This document shows positions 1 to 6,168 of a stretch of DNA of 9,850 nucleotides, piece by piece. The translations under genes and the position numbers were made by a program. The notes under the pieces are model-generated. The model saw only the letters and a list, made by a program, of their open reading frames with translations. It was not told the origin of the DNA and searched no databases. Source of the stretch: Pseudobacteriovorax antillogorgiicola (GTDB lineage Bacteria; Bdellovibrionota_B; Oligoflexia; Oligoflexales; RGVZ01); assembly GCA_945897695.1 (NCBI GenBank), contig CAMDGW010000081.1, forward strand, positions 1-9,850. Reading direction: 5' to 3'. The stretch's first letter is position 1. Each line of letters opens with the position of its first letter.

Positions 1-433
1 TGACTACTTTTTGAAATTTATCTCGGAACCATTGTCGAAAGCATCGACTTTCTCTGGCTATGCAACTGTCCATCTTGATATTGCGATTCTGAACCAAAGG
101 GCGAGCAATTTAACGGTCGCCTTGTTCTCGTTAGAGGAAGGAAAGGCCCCTAGAATCATAACCCGTGGTTGGATGGATCCGCAAAATCACAAGGATCTTG
201 CGACGGGTCAGGCATTAAAGCCTGGTCAAGTGTATCACGTGTCATTTCAACTTGAGCCGAAGCAAGTGGAACTTGCAAAAAACACCCGTCTTGGGGTTCT
301 CGTTGCTGGAACTGATTATGAGCATACGCTTCGTCCGGCCTCTGGCACAATGATTTCAATAGTCGCTGGCGAGTTGACTTATGTTGCATTGGATTTAAAA
401 CCTTCTGATACAGGTAAAAATGGCAAGTATTAG
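1..433 (+). CDS. X-Pro dipeptidyl-peptidase (S15)/CocE-type hydrolase, C-terminal fragment (5' end outside window)
   Basis: The frame is open from the left edge (complete codons from base 2) to a TAG at 431-433, giving about 143 residues of a longer protein. What is visible matches the non-catalytic C-terminal jelly-roll domain of X-Pro dipeptidyl-peptidases and related S15/CocE hydrolases. It starts with a beta-rich stretch (FSGYATVHLDIAI), followed by TRGWMDPQNH near base 161, then the LKPGQVYHVSFQLEP segment, and finally LGVLVAGTDYEHTLRP. Enzymes of this family cleave Xaa-Pro dipeptides from peptide N-termini or hydrolyse related amides and esters. The catalytic alpha/beta-hydrolase domain would lie upstream, outside the window. 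A TTG at 11 could be read as a start, but the domain begins before it, so I treat the gene as truncated by the window edge. It converges on the Cys-rich gene, with 59 bp between the stops and no convincing terminator. The family assignment is good; the exact substrate is unknown. Confidence 0.82.
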   Translation, partial: DYFLKFISEPLSKASTFSGYATVHLDIAILNQRASNLTVALFSLEEGKAPRIITRGWMDPQNHKDLATGQALKPGQVYHVSFQLEPKQVELAKNTRLGVLVAGTDYEHTLRPASGTMISIVAGELTYVALDLKPSDTGKNGKY

Positions 434-492
434 ACTCGACAGGTTCTGATAAAAGCATCGATTTTTAGTGCAGGATCAGGTGATTTTACTGG

Positions 493-1098
493 TTACTTAC
501 CTGGATTCGCACGCTTACATTTGTCGATACATGTTTTGATATTACCATCCATACTGCCCCTATCCCGCTTCGGAGTTGCACAGGGACCATTTGGACCGTA
601 TTCTCTGTAGCAAACCTGATCACAGGTGGCTTTTTCGTTGCTATCATTGACGCTCACATTCCAGCAGGACGCACTGCACCAAGCAGGAGAGCTAGGGGGG
701 ACCCCTTGGCATTGAGGTTCTATGATCCAACCGGCAATGCTATTTCCACAGGATTGGCTTCGCGGATCCCAGTTGCGGCCCCAAAACCGGCATAGACATG
801 CTTTAATCTTTGCAATTGAATTTACGGAACACTCACCTCCAAATTCCACACCAAACTCGAATGAGAATCCGTCTTTTTTAGAGAGCCCAATCCCGGCCGA
901 GCATTTTGTAGATACTTTACAGTCTGTTCCGGCTGAGCAATTCTGAATTGCGGCAATAAGACTGGTATTATCGTAAGAATCGCACTGGAGGTTCTGTTCT
1001 TCAACAGGCTTACTTATTCCGTCTTTATTTTTTGCTTGAACGGTAGGTTCACCCAACACTGCAGCCGCGAGCAAAAGAATGGTGGTCAGTGGTTTCAT
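493..1098 (-). CDS. Secreted cysteine-rich protein of unknown function (16 Cys)
   Basis: I do not recognise this 201-residue protein. It begins with a classical signal peptide: Lys at position 2, a hydrophobic run LLLAAAVLG, and a plausible cleavage after VQA at residue 22. The mature part of about 179 residues carries 16 cysteines (39, 54, 60, 66, 90, 101, 103, 117, 130, 141, 145, 159, 163, 173, 190, 194). The even number suggests up to eight disulfides formed after export. Three CX3C pairs (141/145, 159/163, 190/194) cluster in the C-terminal third. The segment around residues 78-90 is rich in Phe, Gly and Glu. There is no lipobox and no membrane segment after the signal. The start is well supported by an AGGAGG (1105-1110) six bases before the ATG. 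The gene stands alone: it converges with the peptidase gene, and the next gene upstream (RNHCP) is on the same strand but 236 bp away. A role as a toxin, inhibitor or structural surface protein is possible but unproven. Confidence 0.78.
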   Translation of the reverse strand: MKPLTTILLLAAAVLGEPTVQAKNKDGISKPVEEQNLQCDSYDNTSLIAAIQNCSAGTDCKVSTKCSAGIGLSKKDGFSFEFGVEFGGECSVNSIAKIKACLCRFWGRNWDPRSQSCGNSIAGWIIEPQCQGVPPSSPAWCSASCWNVSVNDSNEKATCDQVCYREYGPNGPCATPKRDRGSMDGNIKTCIDKCKRANPGK

Positions 1099-1104
1099 TT
1101 CAGG

Positions 1105-1110
1105 CCTCCT
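1105..1110 (-). promoter_or_regulatory. Strong Shine-Dalgarno of the Cys-rich protein gene
   Basis: The minus strand reads AGGAGG six bases ahead of the ATG at 1098. It fixes the start and suggests efficient translation. In the rest of the 236-bp gap up to 1334 I see an A+T-rich stretch (about 1135-1190) that could house the promoter, but no convincing -35/-10 pair and no terminator for the RNHCP gene. Confidence 0.75.
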
Positions 1111-1334
1111 GTAAGAGGGGATCGGTTTACAAGCGAAAAACTTTAGTAATAATTTTATTGCAATTTACGACTTACAAATAGCAATGAATACATGGGACCG
1201 ATTAGTTTTTGTCCCGCTGTTCAGCATCGACAAGCGTTTCACCGACAACATGACTACGATATCACCTGGCACTCATTTTTAAAGCTTCATGCGGTTTATC
1301 AAGGAATGCGACGCGGTCGTTAATTTTACGTGCA

Positions 1335-1742
1335 CTAACGGAGCTTTTGGTCACTAGGGCTCATCGATAATATTTTGTCGTAATTATCTGGACATTCTGG
1401 GTCTTCATGATTGGCGATATTGCGAGTCTCTGCGCCGCACTTATCGCATTTAAATCTGAGGACCAATCCTTTTTTTGAATCTAGTTCATAGTTGGTTGCC
1501 CGGAGCATACCTTTGCAGGGATTGGCGCGATCGCCTGGGAAAATATCGACATGTTTGCTGGTCAGACAGTGGGGGCAGTGATTACGGCACCCGACCGTTG
1601 CAGGTGGTACCGTTGCACCGCAGTGGTCGCAAACAAAGCCGTCGTTATTGTGCGTAAACTTGCCAGCCAAAATGAAAACCTTCCTGCGAGGGTAGGGGTT
1701 CCTATCATTATATGAGTGTTTAAGGTCAAATGAAATCGTCAT
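1335..1742 (-). CDS. RNHCP-domain zinc-ribbon protein
   Basis: This 135-residue cytoplasmic protein has the signature that names the RNHCP family: RNHCP at residues 53-57, within RNHCPHCLTSKHVD and followed by PGDRANPC. Three CxxC knuckles are visible: CDHC at 38-41, CPHC at 56-59 and CDKC at 99-102. They would make one or two zinc-binding ribbons. The family is widespread but, as far as I know, has no established biochemical function; nucleic-acid binding is only an analogy with other zinc ribbons. The N-terminal 20 residues before KVFILAGKF are an extension not obviously part of the domain. No strong SD precedes the ATG at 1742, so the exact start is less certain than the gene. It is divergent from the lipoprotein gene, with 130 bp between the start codons. 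Confidence 0.85.
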   Translation of the reverse strand: MTISFDLKHSYNDRNPYPRRKVFILAGKFTHNNDGFVCDHCGATVPPATVGCRNHCPHCLTSKHVDIFPGDRANPCKGMLRATNYELDSKKGLVLRFKCDKCGAETRNIANHEDPECPDNYDKILSMSPSDQKLR

Positions 1743-1846
1743 CGGCTGAAAATTTCATATAGATGTCAGGTGGTTGCTGATTCGATAGTGATGTTCTTTA
1801 GGTATTAAGAAGAATTTTCTTATGTTTTTGACCCAAATGCCGAACC

Positions 1847-1868
1847 CTCCACCTAGGAATGGTGGGAG
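1847..1868 (+). promoter_or_regulatory. Hairpin that sequesters the ribosome binding site of the lipoprotein gene
   Basis: CTCCACC (1847-1853) can pair with GGTGGGAG (1861-1868), giving seven base pairs with one bulged G and a 7-nt loop, TAGGAAT. The right arm contains the purine-rich GGGAG that serves as SD, four bases before the ATG at 1873. In the mRNA the SD would therefore be mostly double-stranded, suggesting translation controlled by RNA structure, for example a temperature- or protein-dependent switch. The loop carries AGGA, which may be an alternative SD, though 14 bases from the ATG. The pairing is read from the sequence; its regulatory effect is inference. Confidence 0.4.
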
Positions 1869-1872
1869 TACC

Positions 1873-3243
1873 ATGATGAAGTTCTCGTACTTTATTTCAG
1901 GAATGATGGCCACGCACCTTGTTGTCAGTGGATGTGGCAGTAGCTCGTCCTCTGGAGATGAAGGGGCGGCTCCGACATTCTCAGGAAATATGCAAAATGT
2001 CGCAGGAACGATCACCAGCCAATCGGGTACCCCGGCTCTGATGAAGAGTTGGGCTGTTGCACTATTTGAGCGTGATAGCGGAGTGTCGCGTGTCGCTGAC
2101 GCAGACGCATCTGGAATTCTTCGCTGGAACAAGGTGAGTTTAGATTCAATTCAAACTGGGGTACTTCTTTCTCCGGATTATCTCGTTCAGTCAGTAATGG
2201 CAATGCCATCATCTAAAGCCAGTACGGTGAAGCAATTTTTCCAAATCGGAACCACTGTGCTGCCCCAGCTTGTTCAAAAAGGTGCGGGGCTTTCTTTTAG
2301 AACGTCCGCCGGTATCAGCATTCAAGATCAAAAATCAAACGACACTGACGGTGATGGTAATCCAGATGGAGTAGGATCCCTCGGTTTAACTTCGCTGTCA
2401 CTTGGACTGACGGACAGGGACAGTGATGGTTTTCCCAATGAGAGTGATATCGATATTGATGGTGATGGGCTGATTAACTGTATTGATGGTGATGCTGACG
2501 GTGATGGTGTGCTCGATGTGTTTGATACAGATGCAAATGCCAATGACGTCCCTGATTCCCAGGAAACGATCGGCTCGAATTACTATAATCAGGGGATCGA
2601 GTATTTTACTGTTAAGTATGAGCAGGGTACGTCTGCTAATTCTCTTTTGTTTATTGTTAAGGTGCGTGATGGCCTCATTCCAGCATCGGTTAAAATAAAA
2701 GGCCCTTCCAGCCTTTTGGACGGAGCTTCAGCTATTGAAGGCTCAAACGGAGCTTGGGATTTAACTTTAGTTGATGATGGTGCAAATGGTGATGGTGCTG
2801 AGAAAGATCTGCTGTATGCGCGCAAGATTCAGCTTGCAGCGGGCAAGACACCTAGAGTCAATCAAATGGTGTTTGCGCAGCTGACGTTTGGAACAGGTGA
2901 TTCAGCATTTACAATTGATTATCCCTGGCTGTTCCCGAATTTAAGTTTAAGCGCCATTACGACCTCTTACGACTCATCAAAAAGAGAGATTTCACTTTCA
3001 GGAAATCCATTTGGCGCAAATGTTCAATCCTTTGTGTGGAGTGTCACCATGACAAATTCCAGTGGATTGAAGGTTTATGAATCATCGCCATTGCTCGGCT
3101 CAACCCGTACACTCACCATTCCAGCAAACATTATGCAATCCGGTGCTACTTATAGCTTCGAAGCTGTTGCTCAGACGCTTGATAAGATTCCTGGGCTGCC
3201 TGCGATGTCGGTGCGGTCAGCGGTGGGTTCTATTTCGAATTAA
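1873..3243 (+). CDS. Outer-membrane-type lipoprotein with DxDxDG calcium-binding repeats
   Basis: I place the start at ATG 1873, giving 456 residues. It follows GGGAG and yields a proper lipoprotein signal: MMKFSYF, a hydrophobic stretch, then lipobox VVSG|C with the lipidated Cys at 21. Gly rather than Asp at +2 favours the outer membrane. An in-frame ATG at 1822 would add 17 residues rich in Pro that do not look like a signal. After a Ser-rich linker (22-28) comes a domain of unknown type (about 45-150). Residues 157-229 hold about five DxDxDG-like repeats (DTDGDGNPD, DRDSDGFPN, DIDGDGLIN, DADGDGVLD, DTDANANDV), as in thrombospondin type 3 or OmpA-linked Ca2+ loops. The C-terminal half (about 240-456) looks beta-rich, with DDGANGDG at 301-308, and may be two Ig-like domains. 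A structural, adhesive or surface role is likely; no catalytic motif is visible. The precise function is unknown. Confidence 0.85.
   Translation: MMKFSYFISGMMATHLVVSGCGSSSSSGDEGAAPTFSGNMQNVAGTITSQSGTPALMKSWAVALFERDSGVSRVADADASGILRWNKVSLDSIQTGVLLSPDYLVQSVMAMPSSKASTVKQFFQIGTTVLPQLVQKGAGLSFRTSAGISIQDQKSNDTDGDGNPDGVGSLGLTSLSLGLTDRDSDGFPNESDIDIDGDGLINCIDGDADGDGVLDVFDTDANANDVPDSQETIGSNYYNQGIEYFTVKYEQGTSANSLLFIVKVRDGLIPASVKIKGPSSLLDGASAIEGSNGAWDLTLVDDGANGDGAEKDLLYARKIQLAAGKTPRVNQMVFAQLTFGTGDSAFTIDYPWLFPNLSLSAITTSYDSSKREISLSGNPFGANVQSFVWSVTMTNSSGLKVYESSPLLGSTRTLTIPANIMQSGATYSFEAVAQTLDKIPGLPAMSVRSAVGSISN
2338..2559 (+). repeat. Coding repeats for Asp-rich Ca2+ loops
   Basis: This part of the lipoprotein gene is built from GATGGTGATG-like units encoding DGDG. 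The 13-mer ATTGATGGTGATG occurs at 2455 and again at 2482, 27 bases (nine codons) apart. The unit-length spacing points to growth by internal duplication. One repeat carries a lone Cys (INCID, residue 203), which is unusual inside such a loop. The apparent Ser/Pro-rich reading frame on the opposite strand is a by-product of these repeats. Confidence 0.7.
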
Positions 3244-3384
3244 GAGCTTGAGGCCCTTGGGCCGTCACCTTGAACAAATTGAACAGCCTGCATTTGCTAG
3301 GGCAGACGACTATCATCGATGACACGTCTTCAGTCATGTGTTAAGATTTAGATCTGTTTAATTTTTACACTCTGGGGTTCTACA

Positions 3385-3546
3385 ATGCTTTTCAGCAAAG
3401 ACGATTTCAAAATTAAGGATATGAACGACTTTGTGGAGTTCTTGCCTGTATTTGTATTTATTGGGCTTATTGCACCACTTGTTCTGGCTGCTTACGGTCT
3501 GGGATTTATCATGGACCAGACTGGCTGGTTAGATACGTCGAGCTAA
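3385..3546 (+). CDS. Small membrane protein, 53 residues, unknown function
   Basis: ATG at 3385 opens a frame of 53 codons ending with TAA at 3544-3546. The product has a charged, hydrophilic start (MLFSKDDFKIKDMNDFVEF), one long hydrophobic segment at about residues 18-42 (LPVFVFIGLIAPLVLAAYG), and a short polar tail ending in DQTGWLDTSS. It would be a single-span inner-membrane protein. A GGGG (3374-3377) lies seven bases before the ATG and is only a fair SD. The clear division into charged head, membrane span and polar tail argues against a chance frame. It lies 141 bp after the lipoprotein stop and overlaps the last 38 bases of ccmG tail to tail. The GLG-x3-MD ending faintly recalls AtpZ/AtpI-type proteins, but that is too weak for a name. 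It could be an accessory subunit of a membrane complex. Confidence 0.5.
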   Translation: MLFSKDDFKIKDMNDFVEFLPVFVFIGLIAPLVLAAYGLGFIMDQTGWLDTSS

Positions 3547-4099
3547 TTTCTTCGAGGAGCTGGACTGTTACAGGCCCGGCTTCTTTGTGAATAATCACGC
3601 CTTTTTCATTGATTAGGAAGGTTTCCGGAACTCCGTAAACGCCATAGTCAATAGATGTCTTCCCTGAGTCGTCGATGGCTATGGGATAAGTTTTTCCATG
3701 AAGCTTCGCAAATTCTCTAGCAGCTTCAGGTGAATCCTGGATCGCAATTCCCAACACAATAAATCCTTTTTCTCGGTACCTTTTCCAGAAGGCTTCCATG
3801 TGCATGGCCTCTTCGCGACAGCTAACACACCAGCTGGCCCAGAAGTTTAGGATAACGGGCCTTCCTTTTAAGTCAGATAATTTAATTTTGTTGTTTTGTA
3901 CGCTGGGAAGCCAAGTAGATCCCTCCAATAGCTCGACCTCAAAATCCATGGCTGGTTTTCCGATCAGAGTGCTTTTAACCGTGGAGGGATTCAGATAGAG
4001 TCCTTTTAATAAGACAATCAAAATACCGACGACCGCGATCCCTATCAGGGATGTAATCATGAGATGAGTTTTGGGTTTTGACTTTTTTGGATGACTCAT
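3509..4099 (-). CDS. ccmG: CcmG/DsbE-type membrane-anchored thiol:disulfide oxidoreductase
   Basis: The 196-residue protein has a Lys-rich cytoplasmic start, one membrane anchor (about 13-33) and a periplasmic thioredoxin fold. The active site is WCVSC (Cys91, Cys94) within NFWASWCVSC. The TlpA/DsbE-like cis-proline is P158, in GVYGVPETFLI, a motif typical of CcmG. In cytochrome c maturation CcmG reduces the CXXCH thiols of apocytochromes, directly or through CcmH, so that heme can be attached; it is itself re-reduced by CcdA or DsbD. It overlaps ccmE by four bases (ATGA), so it is translationally coupled as the last gene of the operon. The family could also be called TlpA or ResA, but the GVPETFLI motif and position support ccmG. 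Confidence 0.9.
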   Translation of the reverse strand: MSHPKKSKPKTHLMITSLIGIAVVGILIVLLKGLYLNPSTVKSTLIGKPAMDFEVELLEGSTWLPSVQNNKIKLSDLKGRPVILNFWASWCVSCREEAMHMEAFWKRYREKGFIVLGIAIQDSPEAAREFAKLHGKTYPIAIDDSGKTSIDYGVYGVPETFLINEKGVIIHKEAGPVTVQLLEEISSTYLTSQSGP

Positions 4100-4569
4100 T
4101 TGGCTGGAACTTGATCTTTAAATAGGCTCTTTTCGAGAAGCTCCTTATTCAAGTCTCCGTTGTGAGATCCAGGTTTCTTATATTCTTCAGAGTGTTTGAC
4201 CATAAGCTTTCGCGACGTCATAGAGGTGCCGTCATTGGAGATGCTACCTTCAACAACAACGCCTTGCCCCTCTTTGAACATATCCGGAGGGGTTCCCTTA
4301 TGTTTAACGCGGATTTCGTGTCCTTTGAGATCTGAAATCGTAAACGCAAGATCCAATGCTTCAGCTTTCCACTCGACACTTCCCGGCACAACCATGCCGC
4401 CAACTTTGATGTTTTGCCCCGTGATTTCGGCTGCTTTTGCCTGAGCTTCATCCGGTGTGAAAAAGTAAACTATATTGGATGAGATCTGCGTCATGGCGAT
4501 AGCCGTAACTGCGATGGCAATCACGCCGATGCCAATCATCCATGCTGTAGATTTGGATCGCTTAGCCAT
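4096..4569 (-). CDS. ccmE: Cytochrome c maturation heme chaperone CcmE
   Basis: This 157-residue protein matches CcmE in length and layout. It has a basic start (MAKRSKS), one membrane segment (about 10-27), an OB-fold beta barrel in the periplasm and a flexible tail. The heme-binding signature is LMVKHSEEY, with His126 as the residue that binds heme covalently and Tyr130 as axial ligand, equivalent to the KHDExY of other CcmE proteins. CcmE receives heme from CcmC and passes it to the CcmF/CcmH lyase after the CcmAB ATPase releases holo-CcmE. An AAGGA lies 10 bases before the ATG, inside the end of ccmD. Only three bases separate it from ccmD, and it overlaps ccmG by four. The C-terminal tail is Lys-rich, as is common. 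Confidence 0.95.
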   Translation of the reverse strand: MAKRSKSTAWMIGIGVIAIAVTAIAMTQISSNIVYFFTPDEAQAKAAEITGQNIKVGGMVVPGSVEWKAEALDLAFTISDLKGHEIRVKHKGTPPDMFKEGQGVVVEGSISNDGTSMTSRKLMVKHSEEYKKPGSHNGDLNKELLEKSLFKDQVPAK

Positions 4570-4572
4570 AGG

Positions 4573-4722
4573 CTATTTTCCTTTCTCGGAGAAGGTCGCA
4601 AGGTAACGTTCAAGTCGGCGCCTACTTAAGAACAGCCAAGCACCGTAACCCATTACGGAAAGAGCGCCGATGAGGTATGCGGCAAATATATATGGGGTTG
4701 GATCAGTCGGTGTGCCGTACAT
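4573..4722 (-). CDS. ccmD: Cytochrome c maturation small membrane protein CcmD
   Basis: A 49-residue frame sits exactly in the ccmD position, starting ATG at 4722 just three bases after the ccmC stop and ending TAG at 4573-4575. The sequence is MYGTPTDPTPYIFAAYLIGA followed by a continued hydrophobic run and then the basic FLSRRRLERYLATFSEKGK. This is the CcmD pattern: a short periplasmic N-terminus, one span with Tyr and Ala (PYIFAAY, as in PYIWAAY of others), then an Arg-rich cytoplasmic coil. CcmD is needed for release of holo-CcmE from CcmC and the CcmAB complex. It is short and poorly conserved, so it is easily missed by annotation pipelines. Confidence 0.9.
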   Translation of the reverse strand: MYGTPTDPTPYIFAAYLIGALSVMGYGAWLFLSRRRLERYLATFSEKGK

Positions 4723-4725
4723 GAT

Positions 4726-5412
4726 TTATACCATTGCCCCCAGTGATCGTTGTTCAAGCTCTCGTTCAAGGCTGATATTTGTTCTTCGAACGAAGATCAT
4801 GGAAATACAAACAAAAAGCATGATGGCGATACCTGCCAGTAACAAACTCAGCATATCGTCATCCATTGTGGAACCGCCGCTACGCAAGATTGTTTGTGGT
4901 TGATGCAAGGTGCGCCACCAAGTCACGCTCTTATAAATGATCGGAACATCGACGGCGATCATCAGTCCCAGAATCGAACAACTGCGGACCCGTGATGGGC
5001 CTTCAGGAGTCGCATTGTGAAGCAGAAGCCAGCCACCGTACATAAGAGCCAGGAGAAATGTTGTAGTAAGTCTTGCATCCCACGTCCACCAGGTCCCCCA
5101 GGTGGGCTTACCCCAAATACTCCCAGTGGCAAGCGTCAGAATGGTAAACATTAAACCAACTTCTGTAGCTGCTTTAGAAAGATCAAGGTTCGCGTTGGTC
5201 TTGGAGCGAAGGGCGATAATGCTGGCAATGGCTAGGACAAATGCGCTGGTGAATGCTGCGAAGGCAGCTGGCACATGCAAGTAAATGATGCGATACACTT
5301 CACCTTGAGCATCGTCGACTGGTACCCAGTACCATGCGAGGAGCCACTGCGTAGCTAGTATGCAGAGTCCCAACATTAAACTTAAACGAGATTTATCAAG
5401 CATCCAATTCAT
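4726..5412 (-). CDS. ccmC: Heme handling protein CcmC
   Basis: The 228-residue protein has about six membrane segments and the tryptophan-rich WWD signature of heme handling proteins, WGTWWTWDARLT, at 105-116. The two axial heme ligands are His46 (YLHVP) and His170 (SVTWWRTLHQP), flanking the WWD domain as in other CcmC. It loads heme onto CcmE. The start is ATG 5412; a second ATG at 5403 (MLDKSRL) is equally plausible, and neither has a clear SD. It lies 42 bp downstream of ccmB, the largest gap in the operon, and three bases before ccmD. The length is normal for CcmC and excludes CcmF, which is much longer. Confidence 0.95.
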   Translation of the reverse strand: MNWMLDKSRLSLMLGLCILATQWLLAWYWVPVDDAQGEVYRIIYLHVPAAFAAFTSAFVLAIASIIALRSKTNANLDLSKAATEVGLMFTILTLATGSIWGKPTWGTWWTWDARLTTTFLLALMYGGWLLLHNATPEGPSRVRSCSILGLMIAVDVPIIYKSVTWWRTLHQPQTILRSGGSTMDDDMLSLLLAGIAIMLFVCISMIFVRRTNISLERELEQRSLGAMV

Positions 5413-5418
5413 CCAAAA

Positions 5419-5449
5419 CTATCAGTCGGTTCCAAGGCCCCGACTATAG
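5419..5449 (-). other. Inverted repeat (hairpin) between ccmB and ccmC
   Basis: On the coding (minus) strand CTATAGTCGG is followed by ten bases and then CCGACTGATAG. This is a ten-base-pair stem with one bulged G and a 10-nt loop, followed by GTTTTGG and the ccmC ATG seven bases after the stem. It lies wholly in the 42-bp gap. It may be a weak intrinsic terminator or attenuator (only four T), an RNA processing or stability element, or a structure controlling ccmC translation. The repeat is seen directly; its role is inferred. Confidence 0.5.
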
Positions 5450-5454
5450 ATTAG

Positions 5455-6168
5455 TTAAGGACCACTATCAACGCTTTCAGCGCCCATAAGTAGGGTCATG
5501 GTCAAATAAATTGCATCAAATGCGAGCAGCATTACACTCCAACCCCGCATGGTTTCATCCCATTTCTGGGTCTCAAGCCAGTGAACGATGGCCTCGGAAG
5601 AACAGAGAAGAACCGGTACTGACAGCGGAAAATAGAGAAGTGGAAATAGCACCTGCTGCCCCTCAGCCCGCAATGTGATGGCTGCCAGCAGAACCCCTAA
5701 GCCAGACAGCCCCAGCAATGTAAGAAAGCACCCAGCCACAACGACGGGGTCCCCAATTAAGGAAAAATCTTGACCTTGGAGAATAAGTGCTAGGACCAGG
5801 GTGCAAAGAGTCACGCAGCCACCAACGACTAGCACATGAATTAACTTTGCGGCAATAAAAGCAGAGGAGTCGATGGGGCTTAGGCGAATGTGATCAAATA
5901 CGCGGTCGTTGCGTTCTGCTTCAAATGTTCTGGATAAAGCAATCTGCATGGCAAAAAATACGGCCAATAGTGATTCCGCAACCATCATTCGAGAGCGGAT
6001 CTCTGGTGGCTGTTCCGGGAGAGCAAACGAAAATAAAAGCAAAATGATCGCTGCGAAGAATACAGGCGTGATCAATCGCTCTTTCGCCGAGAAGTCGATT
6101 TTCAGACTTTGCTCCAAAAGATTAAGAACTGTTCTCGTCCAACTCGGGCTTTGGCGTGCAGGTGTCAT
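5455..6168 (-). CDS. ccmB: Heme exporter/CcmE-release ABC permease CcmB
   Basis: This 237-residue integral membrane protein has about six hydrophobic spans (roughly 32-50, 62-79, 104-130, 140-164, 171-190, 209-229), as in CcmB. The N-terminal part contains LKIDFSAKERLITPVFF and the loop SRTFEAERNDRVFDHIRLSP, the conserved cytoplasmic stretch (LxRxFxxE and so on) of this family. Together with the ATPase CcmA it forms the ABC component that releases heme-loaded CcmE from CcmC and CcmD. It is encoded immediately after ccmA with a four-base ATGA overlap, so the two subunits are translationally coupled. Length is close to the usual 220. Confidence comes from sequence pattern plus position. Confidence 0.92.
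   Translation of the reverse strand: MTPARQSPSWTRTVLNLLEQSLKIDFSAKERLITPVFFAAIILLLFSFALPEQPPEIRSRMMVAESLLAVFFAMQIALSRTFEAERNDRVFDHIRLSPIDSSAFIAAKLIHVLVVGGCVTLCTLVLALILQGQDFSLIGDPVVVAGCFLTLLGLSGLGVLLAAITLRAEGQQVLFPLLYFPLSVPVLLCSSEAIVHWLETQKWDETMRGWSVMLLAFDAIYLTMTLLMGAESVDSGP

Noticed and set aside
722..946. Plus-strand 74-residue frame inside the Cys-rich gene
   Set aside because: It lies opposite the well supported signal-peptide protein and lacks an SD or domain.
1194..1215. Inverted repeat GGGAC/GTCCC as a terminator for the RNHCP gene
   Set aside because: The stem is only five base pairs with a 12-base loop, no T run follows on the minus strand, and it is 120 bases from the stop.
1183..1281. 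A 32-codon plus-strand frame starting MNTWDRLVF in the gap between the Cys-rich and RNHCP genes
   Set aside because: It has no SD, no recognisable features and a length expected by chance.
2328..2543. Ser/Pro-rich minus-strand frame of 71 residues
   Set aside because: It is the opposite-strand image of the Asp/Gly repeats of the lipoprotein; it has no independent start signal.
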